A stretch of 64,000 bases of DNA. It comes from Palsa-892 sp035295845 (lineage in GTDB: Bacteria; Pseudomonadota; Alphaproteobacteria; Rhizobiales; Xanthobacteraceae). The notes below the pieces were generated by a model, which saw nothing but the letters and a program-made list of their open reading frames with translations, was not told the origin of the DNA and searched no databases. A program made the translations under genes and the position numbers. Location: NCBI GenBank assembly GCA_035295845.1, contig DATGIF010000017.1, positions 131,548-195,547 of the forward strand, written 5' to 3'. Below, piece after piece: positions 52,401 through 60,847 of this stretch; within the stretch, counting starts at the first letter, position 1, and every line of letters starts with the position of its first letter.

Positions 52401-54392
52401 ATGGACAAAAAACGTCCCGACATCGATCCGGAAACCGCGCTCACCGACTCCGACGAAAGTCCCGAGATCGAGACGCCAATCGAACTCGCGCAAGACACCG
52501 CGCAGGAGGAAGAGCCAGCGGCCGAGGCCGTCGCCACCGGCGTCACCGCGATCCAGCATTTCGCCAAGCTCGCGCCGTCAACGCCCGGCGTCTACCGCAT
52601 GCTGAGCGCACGCGGCGAGGTGCTCTATGTCGGCAAGGCAAAGAACATTGCCAAGCGCGTTGCCGCCTATACGCGCGGCACCGGCCACGCCAACCGCATC
52701 GCGCGCATGATCGCCGCGACCACGGCCATGGAATTCGTCTCCACCGCGACCGAGACGGAGGCGCTTCTGCTCGAGGCCAACCTGATCAAGCGCTTCGCGC
52801 CGCGCTTCAACGTGCTCCTACGCGACGACAAATCCTTTCCCTATATCCTGATCACGCGCGACCAGGCCGCACCACAAATCGTCAAGCATCGCGGCGCGCG
52901 CAACCGTGCAGGCGATTATTACGGCCCGTTCGCGGCCGCGGGCGCGGTGAACCGCACGCTGACGGCGCTCGAGCGCGCGTTTCTCCTGCGCTCCTGCTCC
53001 GACGCCTTCTACCAGAGCCGCACGCGGCCCTGTCTGCTCTACCAGATCAAGCGTTGCAGCGCGCCTTGCACCGGCGAGATATCGCTTCCCGATTACAACG
53101 AACTTGTCGAAGAAGCGCGCGAATTTCTCTCGGGCAAAAGTTCGGCGGTGAAAGACATGCTCGCGGCCGAAATGGAAAAATCCTCGGCCGCACTCGACTT
53201 CGAACGCGCCGCCGCGTTGCGCGACCGGCTGGAGGCGCTTTCCACCATCCAGTCGCACCAGGGTGTGCATCCGCGCAGCACCGATGCCGCCGACATCTTC
53301 GCCTGCCATCAGGAAGGCGGCATCACCTGCATCGAGGTGTTCTTCATTCGCAATTTCCAGAACTGGGGCGACCGAGCTTATTATCCGCGCGCCGACCGCT
53401 CGCTTGATGCGAGCGAGGTCCTCGATAGCTTCCTGCCGCAATTCTACGAAAGCCGGACCGCACCCCGCTCGGTTCTCCTTTCGCACGACATCGAAGACCG
53501 CGAACTCCTGGCGGAAGCGCTCTCGACCCGCGCCGATCACAAGGTCGAAGTCACGGTGCCTCAGCGCGGCGAGAAGCGCGAACTCGTCGAACACGCGCTC
53601 CTCAACGCGCGTGCGGCGCTCGGGCGGCGGCTCGCGGAATCGTCGTCGCAAAATCGCCTCTTGAAGGCGCTCGCCGAAACATTTCACCTGCCGCGGCCAC
53701 CGCGGCGCATCGAGGTCTACGACAACAGCCACATTCAGGGCGCGAACGCCGTCGGCGTCATGATCGTCGCCGGCCCCGAGGGCTTCGCCAAGAACCAGTA
53801 CCGCAAGTTCAATATCAAATCCGAGGACATCGCCCGCGGCGACGACACCGGCATGATGCGCGAGGTATTGCGCCGCCGTTTCGCCCGCTTGAAGCAGGAA
53901 TCGCCGCGCGCGCCAGATGCCGACGTAGGCGCGGAATCCCCGTGGCCCGATCTCGTGATCCTCGACGGCGGACAGGGACAGCTCACCGCGGCACTTGAGA
54001 CGCTCGCCGCCGCCGGCGTTGATGAAGTCCCGGTCATCGCGGTCGCCAAGGGCCTTGACCGCGATGTCGGCCGCGAAACCTTCCACCAAAGGAGCCGCGA
54101 GCCCTTCCGCCTGCCGCCGCGCGACCCCGTGCTTTATTTTGTCGAGCGGCTACGCGACGAGGCGCATCGTTTCGCCGTGGGTTCCCACCGCACCCGCCGC
54201 AAGAAGGACATTGCCAGCGCCGGCCTGCAGGAAATTCCCGGTGTCGGTCCAAGCCGTAAGCGGGCGCTTCTGCGACATTTCGGTACATTGAGCGCCGTCG
54301 AGCGTGCCGCTGTTTCGGATCTCGAGAAAGTGCCGGGAATCAATGCCGCCACCGCGCGCGCAATCTACGATTTCTTTCACGCGAATGGTTGA
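52401..54392 (+). CDS. uvrC: Excinuclease ABC subunit C
   Basis: A 663-residue nucleotide excision repair nuclease. After a 70-residue acidic N-terminal extension comes the GIY-YIG nuclease domain (TPGVYRMLSARGEVLYVGKA; the Arg in NIAKRV), the UVR domain (MEKSSAALDFERAAALRDRL), the RNase H-like 5' nuclease domain (IEVYDNSHIQGANAVGVM; DLVILDGGQGQ) and tandem HhH at the C-terminus (IPGVGPSRKRALLRHFG). It cuts both sides of a lesion. A start at 52356 would only lengthen the tail. It heads the uvrC-pgsA-moaD-moaE group typical of Alphaproteobacteria. Confidence 0.97.
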   Translation: MDKKRPDIDPETALTDSDESPEIETPIELAQDTAQEEEPAAEAVATGVTAIQHFAKLAPSTPGVYRMLSARGEVLYVGKAKNIAKRVAAYTRGTGHANRIARMIAATTAMEFVSTATETEALLLEANLIKRFAPRFNVLLRDDKSFPYILITRDQAAPQIVKHRGARNRAGDYYGPFAAAGAVNRTLTALERAFLLRSCSDAFYQSRTRPCLLYQIKRCSAPCTGEISLPDYNELVEEAREFLSGKSSAVKDMLAAEMEKSSAALDFERAAALRDRLEALSTIQSHQGVHPRSTDAADIFACHQEGGITCIEVFFIRNFQNWGDRAYYPRADRSLDASEVLDSFLPQFYESRTAPRSVLLSHDIEDRELLAEALSTRADHKVEVTVPQRGEKRELVEHALLNARAALGRRLAESSSQNRLLKALAETFHLPRPPRRIEVYDNSHIQGANAVGVMIVAGPEGFAKNQYRKFNIKSEDIARGDDTGMMREVLRRRFARLKQESPRAPDADVGAESPWPDLVILDGGQGQLTAALETLAAAGVDEVPVIAVAKGLDRDVGRETFHQRSREPFRLPPRDPVLYFVERLRDEAHRFAVGSHRTRRKKDIASAGLQEIPGVGPSRKRALLRHFGTLSAVERAAVSDLEKVPGINAATARAIYDFFHANG

Positions 54393-54460
54393 TCTGCGAT
54401 TATTGCGCGTCGCATTGGTGTCGGCTTCGTGTAGTATGCGATCTGACGAGGTTCGCCGCG

Positions 54461-55099
54461 ATGGATCAATGGATGAGGGCGACGACGCGGTTCGAGACGG
54501 CAAGCGCCGATGAAGATCGGGCGTTCGCCGTACCGAATCTCCTGACCTATGCGCGCGTCGCCTCGGTCCCTTTGATCGCGGCGTGCCTCTTCGGCGTCTA
54601 TGTTTTCAATTTCGGCATGTGGCTGCGCTGGATGGCGCTCGCGATCTTTATTCTCGCGGCGGTCACCGACATGCTGGACGGCTGGTATGCGCGACGCTTC
54701 GGTCAGTGGACGACGATCGGCCGTATGCTCGATCCGATCGCCGACAAGCTTCTGGTCGGCGGCTGCCTGTTCATGCTCGCCGCCGACGACACCATCAAGG
54801 GCTGGACGCTGTGGGCGGGGCTCATCATCCTCTGCCGTGAAATCCTCGTTTCCGGCATGCGCGAATATCTCGCGGGGCTGCGCGTGAGCGTGCCCGTCTC
54901 GCGGCTCGGAAAATGGAAGACATTCATGCAGCTTTTGGCGATCGGATTTCTGCTCGCGGGGGAAGCGGGCGATCAGGTCATTCCGCAGACGACCGAGATG
55001 GGCATCATACTCTTGTGGATCTCGGCGCTGCTCACGCTTTACACGGGCTTCGATTATTTCCGCGCCGGCGCCAAGCATCTGGTGAGAAACGGCTCGTGA
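54461..55099 (+). CDS. pgsA: CDP-diacylglycerol-glycerol-3-phosphate 3-phosphatidyltransferase
   Basis: A 212-residue integral membrane enzyme with the CDP-alcohol phosphotransferase motif D-G-x2-A-R-x8-G-x3-D-x3-D visible in DGWYARRFGQWTTIGRMLDP and the following IAD, and PNLLTYARVASVP at the start. It makes phosphatidylglycerol phosphate, the precursor of anionic phospholipids. ATG 54461 has GAGG upstream; the TTG at 54389 overlapping uvrC is not needed. Its stop overlaps the GTG of moaD, showing tight coupling. Confidence 0.95.
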   Translation: MDQWMRATTRFETASADEDRAFAVPNLLTYARVASVPLIAACLFGVYVFNFGMWLRWMALAIFILAAVTDMLDGWYARRFGQWTTIGRMLDPIADKLLVGGCLFMLAADDTIKGWTLWAGLIILCREILVSGMREYLAGLRVSVPVSRLGKWKTFMQLLAIGFLLAGEAGDQVIPQTTEMGIILLWISALLTLYTGFDYFRAGAKHLVRNGS

Positions 55100-55347
55100 A
55101 ACTTCTTTACTTCGCCTGGATTCGCGAACGGGTCGGAAAGCCGGAAGAGGAAATCGAATTGCCGGCCTCGGTCGCGACTGTCGGCGATCTGATCCATTGG
55201 CTGAAAAAACGCGGCGAAGAATATGCGCATGCCTTCGACAATCCGAAGGTCGTCCGCGCGGCCCTCGACAAGGTGCATGTCGGACCCGCCGCAAAAATCG
55301 CCAACGCACGCGAGATCGCGTTTTTCCCCCCGATGACCGGCGGCTGA
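55096..55347 (+). CDS. moaD: Molybdopterin synthase sulfur-carrier subunit
   Basis: An 83-residue ubiquitin-fold protein ending in the essential Gly-Gly (PPMTGG). The core KLLYFAWIRERVGKPEEEI and the FFPPMTGG tail are typical of MoaD. The terminal glycine becomes a thiocarboxylate that supplies sulfur to molybdopterin, needed for enzymes such as MsrP in this window. It starts with GTG 55096 overlapping the pgsA stop (GTGA), so it is co-translated. moaE follows. Confidence 0.95.
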   Translation: MKLLYFAWIRERVGKPEEEIELPASVATVGDLIHWLKKRGEEYAHAFDNPKVVRAALDKVHVGPAAKIANAREIAFFPPMTGG

Positions 55348-55387
55348 CCCCCTCACCGCGCGACTGAATTCGGCGTATGATCTGCCT

Positions 55388-55858
55388 ATGAGCGTCCGCA
55401 TCACCGAAGCGCCCATTGACGTCGCGGCCGAAACCGCCGCGCTCGCGCATGCAGGAAGTAATACCGGCGCGCTCGTCACCTTCACCGGCATCTGCCGCAG
55501 GGAGGAGGACGGCGTGCCGATCGCGGCCCTTGTGCTCGAGCACTATGCGGGGATGGCCGAAGCCGAAATCGAGCGGCATGTGGAAGAAGCGCAAAAGCGC
55601 TGGCCGCTGCTCGGCGTCCGCATCGTGCACCGTGTCGGCCGCATCAAACCGGGCGAAACCATCGTTTTCGTCGCCACCGCTTCGGCGCATCGCGAGCCAG
55701 CCTTTGCCGCCGCCGAGTTCCTGATGGATTATCTCAAGACCCGCGCGCCGTTCTGGAAGAAGGTCGAGCGCGCCGACGGCACCCATTGGGTGGCGGCGAA
55801 GAAGACGGACGATGCCGCGGCCGCGCGCTGGAAAAAGCCGCGCGAGGCGGCCGAATGA
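55388..55858 (+). CDS. moaE: Molybdopterin synthase catalytic subunit
   Basis: A 156-residue MoaE: GALVTFTGICR, LVLEHYAGMAEAEIE, then RVGRIKPGETIVFVATASAH and the lysine cluster DYLKTRAPFWKKVE, which includes the catalytic Lys residues. Together with MoaD it converts cyclic pyranopterin monophosphate into molybdopterin. It lies 40 bp after moaD. Ends at a strong bidirectional terminator, which closes the uvrC-pgsA-moaDE unit. Confidence 0.96.
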   Translation: MSVRITEAPIDVAAETAALAHAGSNTGALVTFTGICRREEDGVPIAALVLEHYAGMAEAEIERHVEEAQKRWPLLGVRIVHRVGRIKPGETIVFVATASAHREPAFAAAEFLMDYLKTRAPFWKKVERADGTHWVAAKKTDDAAAARWKKPREAAE

Positions 55859-55878
55859 GTTGGGCTTGATCGCGCAAT

Positions 55879-55907
55879 AAAAAAGCCGCCCGCGGGCGGC
55901 TTTTTTT
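55879..55907. terminator. Bidirectional rho-independent terminator
   Basis: GCCGCCC/GGGCGGC stem (55885-55900) with a two-base loop, flanked by six A on the left and seven T on the right, between moaE and ilvE, which converge. Confidence 0.9.
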
Positions 55908-55923
55908 GTTCGGTGGAACGGGC

Positions 55924-56823
55924 TTATGCCGCCGCGGAACGCCGCTTCGGCTGCACCGCCGCGGTGTAGTCATCCATCAACTGCTTCGTGATCGCACTCG
56001 GCGTGAAGCGCCACTTGCCGATTTCCGAAACCGGCGTCACTTCCGCCGCCGTGCCGGTAATGAAGCACTCGCCGAAACCGTCAAGCTCATCCGGCTTGAT
56101 GTGGCGTTCGATCACTTCGATGCCGTGCTTCTTCGCGATCTCGATCGCCGTGCGCCGGGTGATGCCGTCGAGGAAGCAGTCCGGCGTCGGCGTGTGAATC
56201 TTGCCGTCCTTGACGAAAAAGATGTTGGCGCCGGTGCATTCGGCGACGAGGCCGCGCCAGTCATACATCAGCGCGTCGGCGTAGCCCTTGCGTTCGGCGC
56301 GGTGCTTGGAGATCGTGCAGATCATGTAGAGGCCCGAGGCCTTCGCCTTGCACGGGATCGTCGCCGGATCCGGCCGCCGATACTCGGCGACATCGAGCCG
56401 GATGCCCTTCAGGCGTTCGGCCGGATCGAAATAGCTCGGCCATTCCCAGGTGGCGATGGCGAGGTGAATTTTATTGTTCTGCGCGGAGACGCCCATCATC
56501 TCCGAGCCGCGCCAGGCGACCGGGCGCACATAGGCGTCCTTCTGGCCGTTCTTTTCCAGGACCAGGCGTTTCGCGGCATCGATTTCGGCGACCGAGAACG
56601 GAATTTCAAAATCGAGCAGTTGCGCCGAATTCTTCAGCCGTTCCGAATGCTCGGTGCATTTGAAGATTTCGCCGCCATAGGCGCGTTCGCCCTCGAACAC
56701 GCAGCTCGCGTAATGCAGGCCATGCGACAGCACGTGCAAATTGGCGTGCTCCCACGGCACGAGTTTGCCGTCGTACCAGATGACCCCTTTGCGCTTGTCG
56801 AAAGGCTCGCCCGCGGCCGCCAT
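55924..56823 (-). CDS. ilvE: Branched-chain amino acid aminotransferase
   Basis: A 299-residue fold-type IV PLP aminotransferase. It starts near GVIWYDGKLVPWEHANLHVL, has LHYASCVFEGERAY, the Arg of the alpha-carboxylate site in RPVAWRGSEM, the PLP-Lys in PCKAKASGLYMICT, and ECTGANIFFVKDG at the cofactor tail. It catalyses the last step of valine, leucine and isoleucine synthesis. ATG 56823 is the family start; a longer upstream frame (to 57018) carries an unrelated tail and is rejected. It is divergent from the MarR gene. Confidence 0.95.
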   Translation of the reverse strand: MAAAGEPFDKRKGVIWYDGKLVPWEHANLHVLSHGLHYASCVFEGERAYGGEIFKCTEHSERLKNSAQLLDFEIPFSVAEIDAAKRLVLEKNGQKDAYVRPVAWRGSEMMGVSAQNNKIHLAIATWEWPSYFDPAERLKGIRLDVAEYRRPDPATIPCKAKASGLYMICTISKHRAERKGYADALMYDWRGLVAECTGANIFFVKDGKIHTPTPDCFLDGITRRTAIEIAKKHGIEVIERHIKPDELDGFGECFITGTAAEVTPVSEIGKWRFTPSAITKQLMDDYTAAVQPKRRSAAA

Positions 56824-57038
56824 GTCATTCTCTCCCTCGGGATTTCGCCGAGATGGCTGCTCCCGAATTCTGCCGATTTTTCGGGTTTTGCCTGAGCGGG
56901 CAAACCCGATATGTTTGTCACGATGAGAGCGTGTCCCATCGTTTGGCGCAATGATTGGCCCGGACATAACCGGTGCCCGCGACCGATCCTTTCGCCAAGA
57001 TACGCGCTTCTGTAACAATCGAACCAGAATATGTCAAT

Positions 57039-57596
57039 ATGGCTGACGTAAATGTCTCGACGCTAGTTTCTCGCCCAGTGGAATCAGGCTCTGCGGCCGC
57101 CGACCTTGGCCAAGCCCAGGGCCCTGCCTTCGATCTGATCGAGCTTTTGTTTTTCGCCTATCGCGACTTCATCGGCGATGCCGACGAGGTGCTGGCGCGC
57201 CTCGGCTTCGGCCGCGCGCACCACCGGGTGCTGCATTTCGTCAACCGCCACCCGGGCATGCGGGTCGCCGATTTGCTCGATGTCCTGCGAATCACCAAGC
57301 AGAGCCTCGGCCGGGTGCTGCGCGAACTCGTCGACAGTGGCTACGTCGTCCAGCGCGCCGGCCTCGCCGACCGCCGCCAGCGGCTCCTCTACGTTACCGC
57401 CAAGGGCGAGGCGCTGGCGCTCGAACTCGCGCTCTTGCAGACGCGGCGTTTTGCCCGCGCCCTGCATGAATGCGGGCATGATGCGCGCGAGGCGGCGCGC
57501 AAATTCCTCGCCGCCATGATCGAGCCTGCTTCGCGTGCAGATGTCGAAGCGCTGATCGCGCGCGCCGACCGGGAAGCCAGGAACCGTCCGCGCTGA
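57039..57596 (+). CDS. MarR-family transcriptional regulator
   Basis: A 185-residue MarR-type regulator with a winged helix: GFGRAHHRVLHFVNRHPGM, then the recognition helix region LRITKQSLGRVLRELVDSGYV and the wing DRRQRLLYVTAKG. This protein, followed by an OmpR-like response regulator, corresponds in order to petP-petR of Rhodobacter capsulatus, where the pair affects growth and cytochrome bc1 gene expression. The start at 57039 is weak on RBS grounds; GTG 56973 would extend by 22 residues. Followed in series by the response regulator and a kinase. Confidence 0.88.
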   Translation: MADVNVSTLVSRPVESGSAAADLGQAQGPAFDLIELLFFAYRDFIGDADEVLARLGFGRAHHRVLHFVNRHPGMRVADLLDVLRITKQSLGRVLRELVDSGYVVQRAGLADRRQRLLYVTAKGEALALELALLQTRRFARALHECGHDAREAARKFLAAMIEPASRADVEALIARADREARNRPR

Positions 57597-57623
57597 GGGT
57601 CCCGCGCGCCGCAGAGGCTACGA

Positions 57624-58331
57624 ATGATCCACGCTCGCAAGCCGCTCGCCGACGACGCCCCGCATCTTCTCGTCGTCGACGACGACCTGCGCATCCGCGA
57701 TCTGCTGTCGCGCTATCTGCTCGATCACGGCTTCCGGGTGACGACGGCGAGTTCCGCGGCCGAGGCCCGCGCGCGGCTCGACGGCATGACGTTCGACGCG
57801 CTCGTGCTCGACGTGATGATGCCGGGAGAAAGCGGACTCGATCTCGCCCGCTCGATCCGTAACGGTTCGACCGTTCCGATCCTGATGCTGACCGCGCGCA
57901 CGGAGACCGAGGACCGCATCGCAGGGCTGGAAACCGGCGTCGACGATTACGTGGCGAAGCCCTTCGATCCGCGTGAATTGTTATTGCGGATCCACAGCGT
58001 GCTCCGCCGCACTACGACGCCGACGCAGCCCGCCATCGAAACCGTGCGTTTCGGCGATTTCGTCTTCCACATCGAAAGCGGCGAGCTTACGCGCGACGGC
58101 AAGCCGGTGAAGATCACCGACCGCGAGCGCGATATGCTGCGCGTGCTCGCCGCCAAGCCGGGCGAGACGGTGCCGCGCCAGGCGCTGGTCGCGCCCGGCG
58201 CCGACGCCAACGAGCGCGCGGTCGATGTGCAGATCAACCGCCTGCGGCGCAAGATCGAGAAGAATCCGACCAATCCCGCCTATCTCAGGACGGTGCGCGG
58301 CGGCGGCTATCGCCTGGTGGTGATCGCATGA
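57624..58331 (+). CDS. OmpR-family response regulator (PetR-like)
   Basis: A 235-residue two-domain regulator. The receiver has the acidic pocket DDD at residues 19-21, the phosphorylation Asp63 in LDVMMPG, Thr in MLTAR and Lys in VAKPFDP. The winged-helix C-terminal domain starts FGDFVFHIESGELTRDGKP and ends with the wing YLRTVRGGGYRL. It is 27 bp after the MarR gene and overlaps the following kinase gene (ATGA), implying coupling. Order and sequence are PetR-like. Confidence 0.94.
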   Translation: MIHARKPLADDAPHLLVVDDDLRIRDLLSRYLLDHGFRVTTASSAAEARARLDGMTFDALVLDVMMPGESGLDLARSIRNGSTVPILMLTARTETEDRIAGLETGVDDYVAKPFDPRELLLRIHSVLRRTTTPTQPAIETVRFGDFVFHIESGELTRDGKPVKITDRERDMLRVLAAKPGETVPRQALVAPGADANERAVDVQINRLRRKIEKNPTNPAYLRTVRGGGYRLVVIA

Positions 58332-59716
58332 CCACGATCGAGGCGAGCATCGCCGGAATCCGTTCCGTCTTCGGCCGCCTCTCGGACTTGTGGGACCGGC
58401 TCGGCGCCTGGGTAAACGCCCAGATGCCGAAGGGGCTTTATGCCCGCTCGCTCCTGATCATCGTGGTACCGATGGTGCTCCTCCAAGGCGTTGTCGCCTT
58501 CGTATTCATGGAGCGGCATTTCAACCTGGTGACGCGCAAGCTCTCGGCCGCGGTCACCCAGGACATCGCCGCCGTCATTGACGTCTATCAGAACTATCCG
58601 CAGGACAAGGACGCGTCCGCGTTGCGGAAAATCGCCAATGAGCGGTTGAACCTCCGGGTCGACTTCCTGCCGCCCGATCAATTGCCGCCGCCGGGCCCGA
58701 AGCCGTTCTTTTCCACGCTCGATTCGGTGCTGTCGCAGGAAATCAGCCGCCAGATCGGCAAACCGTTCTGGATCGACACTGTCGGCAATTCGAACCTGAT
58801 CGAGGTCCGCATCCTGCTCGACAAGGCGACGCTGCGGGTGTTCGCCACGCGCAATCAGGCCTATGCCTCGAACTCGCACATTTTCATCGTCTGGATGATC
58901 GGCGCTTCGCTCGTGCTGTTGACCGTCGCCATCATCTTCCTGCGCAATCAGATCCGGCCGATCCTGAAGCTCGCGGAGGTCGCCGATTCCTTCGGCAAGG
59001 GCCGCGATGTCACCGAATACCGGCCGCGCGGCGCGCGCGAGGTGCGGCAAGCGGGCCTTGCCTTCTTGGAGATGAAACGGCGTATCGAGCGCCAGATCGA
59101 GCAGCGCACGACGATGCTCGCCGGCGTCTCCCACGACATGCGCACGGTGCTGACCCGCTTCAAGCTCGAGCTTGCCCTCCTTGAGGACAGCCCCGAAGTC
59201 GAGGCGCTTCGCCGCGACGTCGACGAGTTACAGCGCATGCTGGAGGCTTATCTCGCCTTCGCGCGCGGCGATGCCGGCGAGCAGCCCTCGCTCTTGGACG
59301 TGTCGGAAATGCTCGGGCAGTTCGCGACCGAGGCTGAGCGGCGGGGCAAGAAGGTGAGCGCCGCGTTTTCCGGCCCGCCCATCGTCCAGGTACGGGCCGA
59401 CTCATTCAAACGATGCATCGCCAATCTTGTCGCCAATGCTTCCCGCTACGGTTCGGTCATCGCGCTGTCGGGAACGCGCGAGCCGCGCTGGCTGATGGTG
59501 CAGGTCGACGACAACGGTCCCGGCATTCCGGCCGATAAGCGTGACGACGTATTCCGGCCCTTCCTGCGGCTCGATAACGCGCGCAACCAGAACCAGGCTG
59601 GCAGCGGCTTGGGCCTCTCGATCGCCCGCGACATCGCGGGCTCACATGGCGGCGATATTCTGTTGTCCGACAGTCCGCTCGGCGGTCTCAGGGCGACGGT
59701 GCGGATTCCCGTTTAG
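58328..59716 (+). CDS. Membrane-bound EnvZ-like histidine kinase
   Basis: A 462-residue kinase. Two membrane helices (LLIIVVPMVLLQGVVAFVFM and IFIVWMIGASLVLLTVAII) bracket a periplasmic domain of about 130 residues. A HAMP region follows, then the phosphorylated His269 in AGVSHDMRTVLTRF, and an ATP-binding domain with the N-box LVANASRYG, VDDNGPGIP and GSGLGLSIARD. This H-box is the EnvZ/ActS-like type. It overlaps the response regulator stop and should phosphorylate it. The signal sensed is unknown. The stop codon is followed directly by a copy of the dispersed repeat. Confidence 0.94.
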   Translation: MTTIEASIAGIRSVFGRLSDLWDRLGAWVNAQMPKGLYARSLLIIVVPMVLLQGVVAFVFMERHFNLVTRKLSAAVTQDIAAVIDVYQNYPQDKDASALRKIANERLNLRVDFLPPDQLPPPGPKPFFSTLDSVLSQEISRQIGKPFWIDTVGNSNLIEVRILLDKATLRVFATRNQAYASNSHIFIVWMIGASLVLLTVAIIFLRNQIRPILKLAEVADSFGKGRDVTEYRPRGAREVRQAGLAFLEMKRRIERQIEQRTTMLAGVSHDMRTVLTRFKLELALLEDSPEVEALRRDVDELQRMLEAYLAFARGDAGEQPSLLDVSEMLGQFATEAERRGKKVSAAFSGPPIVQVRADSFKRCIANLVANASRYGSVIALSGTREPRWLMVQVDDNGPGIPADKRDDVFRPFLRLDNARNQNQAGSGLGLSIARDIAGSHGGDILLSDSPLGGLRATVRIPV

Positions 59717-59760
59717 AGCATGATCCCGAAAAGCGGGAACCGGTTTCTGGAAAAGATCAC
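59717..59760. repeat. Dispersed intergenic repeat, copy 2
   Basis: Contains CCGAAAAGCGGGAACCG (59726-59742), identical to copy 1 at 25625-25641, with like flanks (AGCATGATC before, GTTTCTGGAAAAGATCA after). It has an internal CCCG/CGGG hairpin. Sits between the kinase stop and the convergent csaA gene. Confidence 0.7.
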
Positions 59761-59762
59761 AC

Positions 59763-60116
59763 TCAAAAAAGTCTTCCGCCGTCCGGGACCTTCTTGTCGG
59801 GAACGATCAGGACCACAGCGCCTTCTTCGTCGGGAAAGCCGAGCGTCAGCACCTCCGACATCATCGGCCCGATTTGCCGCGGCGGAAAATTGAGCACGCC
59901 CGCGACCTGCCGGCCCACCAAAACATCCGGCGCGTAGTGTTTCGTCAATTGCGCCGAGGATTTCTTGCGGCCGATCTCGGGGCCGAAATCGATCACGAGC
60001 CTGATCGCGGGCTTTCGCGCCTCGGGAAAGGGCGCGGCTTCGACGATGGTGCCGACGCGGACATCCACGCGGCGAAAATCATCGAAGCCGATCTCTCGTT
60101 CGACCGGCTCTCCCAT
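59763..60116 (-). CDS. csaA: tRNA-binding domain protein (CsaA)
   Basis: A 117-residue protein of the CsaA/Trbp111 type, an OB-fold EMAP domain. The sequence FRRVDVRVGTIVEAAPFPEA, the KSSAQLTKHY region, QVAGVLNFPPRQIG and SEVLTLGFPDEEG are all family-typical. CsaA is a dimeric RNA-binding or chaperone-like factor linked to protein export in Bacillus. Start at 60116 lies two bases after the upstream gene's stop, so it is translated in one unit with the TetR gene. Confidence 0.9.
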   Translation of the reverse strand: MGEPVEREIGFDDFRRVDVRVGTIVEAAPFPEARKPAIRLVIDFGPEIGRKKSSAQLTKHYAPDVLVGRQVAGVLNFPPRQIGPMMSEVLTLGFPDEEGAVVLIVPDKKVPDGGRLF

Positions 60117-60118
60117 TC

Positions 60119-60787
60119 CTAGGCCCGCATGATTTCGGGCTCGGAGGGATCGGACGTGCGGCGCGGGCCGGTATCGCGCGCGCGGCGGCGGCGTGGCGGG
60201 CAACGCGGCGCCAGCCGGCAGAGATCGTCGAGGAGCATCGCGAGCCGCGCGCCGGTCGCCAGATCCCGGTCGAGCTCGGCCATGGTGCGCGCGAGCCCCG
60301 GATCGTCGTCATTGAGCCACACGCGCATGACGCGTGCGAATAGGACCGCCACGGCCTGTGCGCGCAGGCCGCCGATCAGGCCGGCGGAGCCGATCCCGGC
60401 TCCCGACAGCATCCACTGCTGCGAGCGGACGGCGAGCTTGTTGAGCGCAAGCGCGAAGCGCGGATGCCGCTCCGCCGAACGCGCGAGCGAGCGCACGGCC
60501 TCACGGTGCGGCAGCAATGCCTCGAAACGACGCATGAGCACGTCGAACAGGCGATCGCGCGCGGTCGCCTCGACGTCCTCGCCCTCGCCGCCGGCGAGCA
60601 CCTTGCGGTCGGTTTCGCGCATGAAGGCGGCAATCATGTCGAAGGTCGAGCCGAAATCGCCGCGCATGTCGGCGAGCGAAACGCCGGCTTTCTCGGCGAC
60701 CTCGGCAAGGCCGATCCGTTCAAAGGGCTTTTCGGCGAGAAGGGCGAGGAACGCCTCGATGATCTTGTCACGATTGGAACTGGCCAT
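60119..60787 (-). CDS. TetR/AcrR-family regulator
   Basis: A 222-residue TetR protein: the helix-turn-helix region SSNRDKIIEAFLALLAEKPF, then IGLAEVAEKAGVSLADMRGDF. The C-terminal part includes RVWLNDDDPGLARTMAELDRDL, a segment similar to the COQ9-type proteins, so it may respond to a hydrophobic ligand or be a COQ9-like ubiquinone-pathway protein. The tail is Arg-rich. GGGAGG precedes ATG 60787. Located between proC and csaA on the same strand. Confidence 0.82.
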   Translation of the reverse strand: MASSNRDKIIEAFLALLAEKPFERIGLAEVAEKAGVSLADMRGDFGSTFDMIAAFMRETDRKVLAGGEGEDVEATARDRLFDVLMRRFEALLPHREAVRSLARSAERHPRFALALNKLAVRSQQWMLSGAGIGSAGLIGGLRAQAVAVLFARVMRVWLNDDDPGLARTMAELDRDLATGARLAMLLDDLCRLAPRCPPRRRRARDTGPRRTSDPSEPEIMRA

Positions 60788-60847
60788 GAGAGCCTCCCGG
60801 ATACTTCTCATAATGTAGGAGGCCGATGTGGCCGGCGAAAGGCGATT

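Noticed and set aside
52818..54089. Long minus-strand open frame opposite uvrC
   Set aside because: Shadow frame with low-complexity composition; uvrC domains are complete on the other strand.
56824..57018. N-terminal extension of ilvE
   Set aside because: The added residues are not typical of branched-chain aminotransferases and would overlap the divergent MarR gene's leader.
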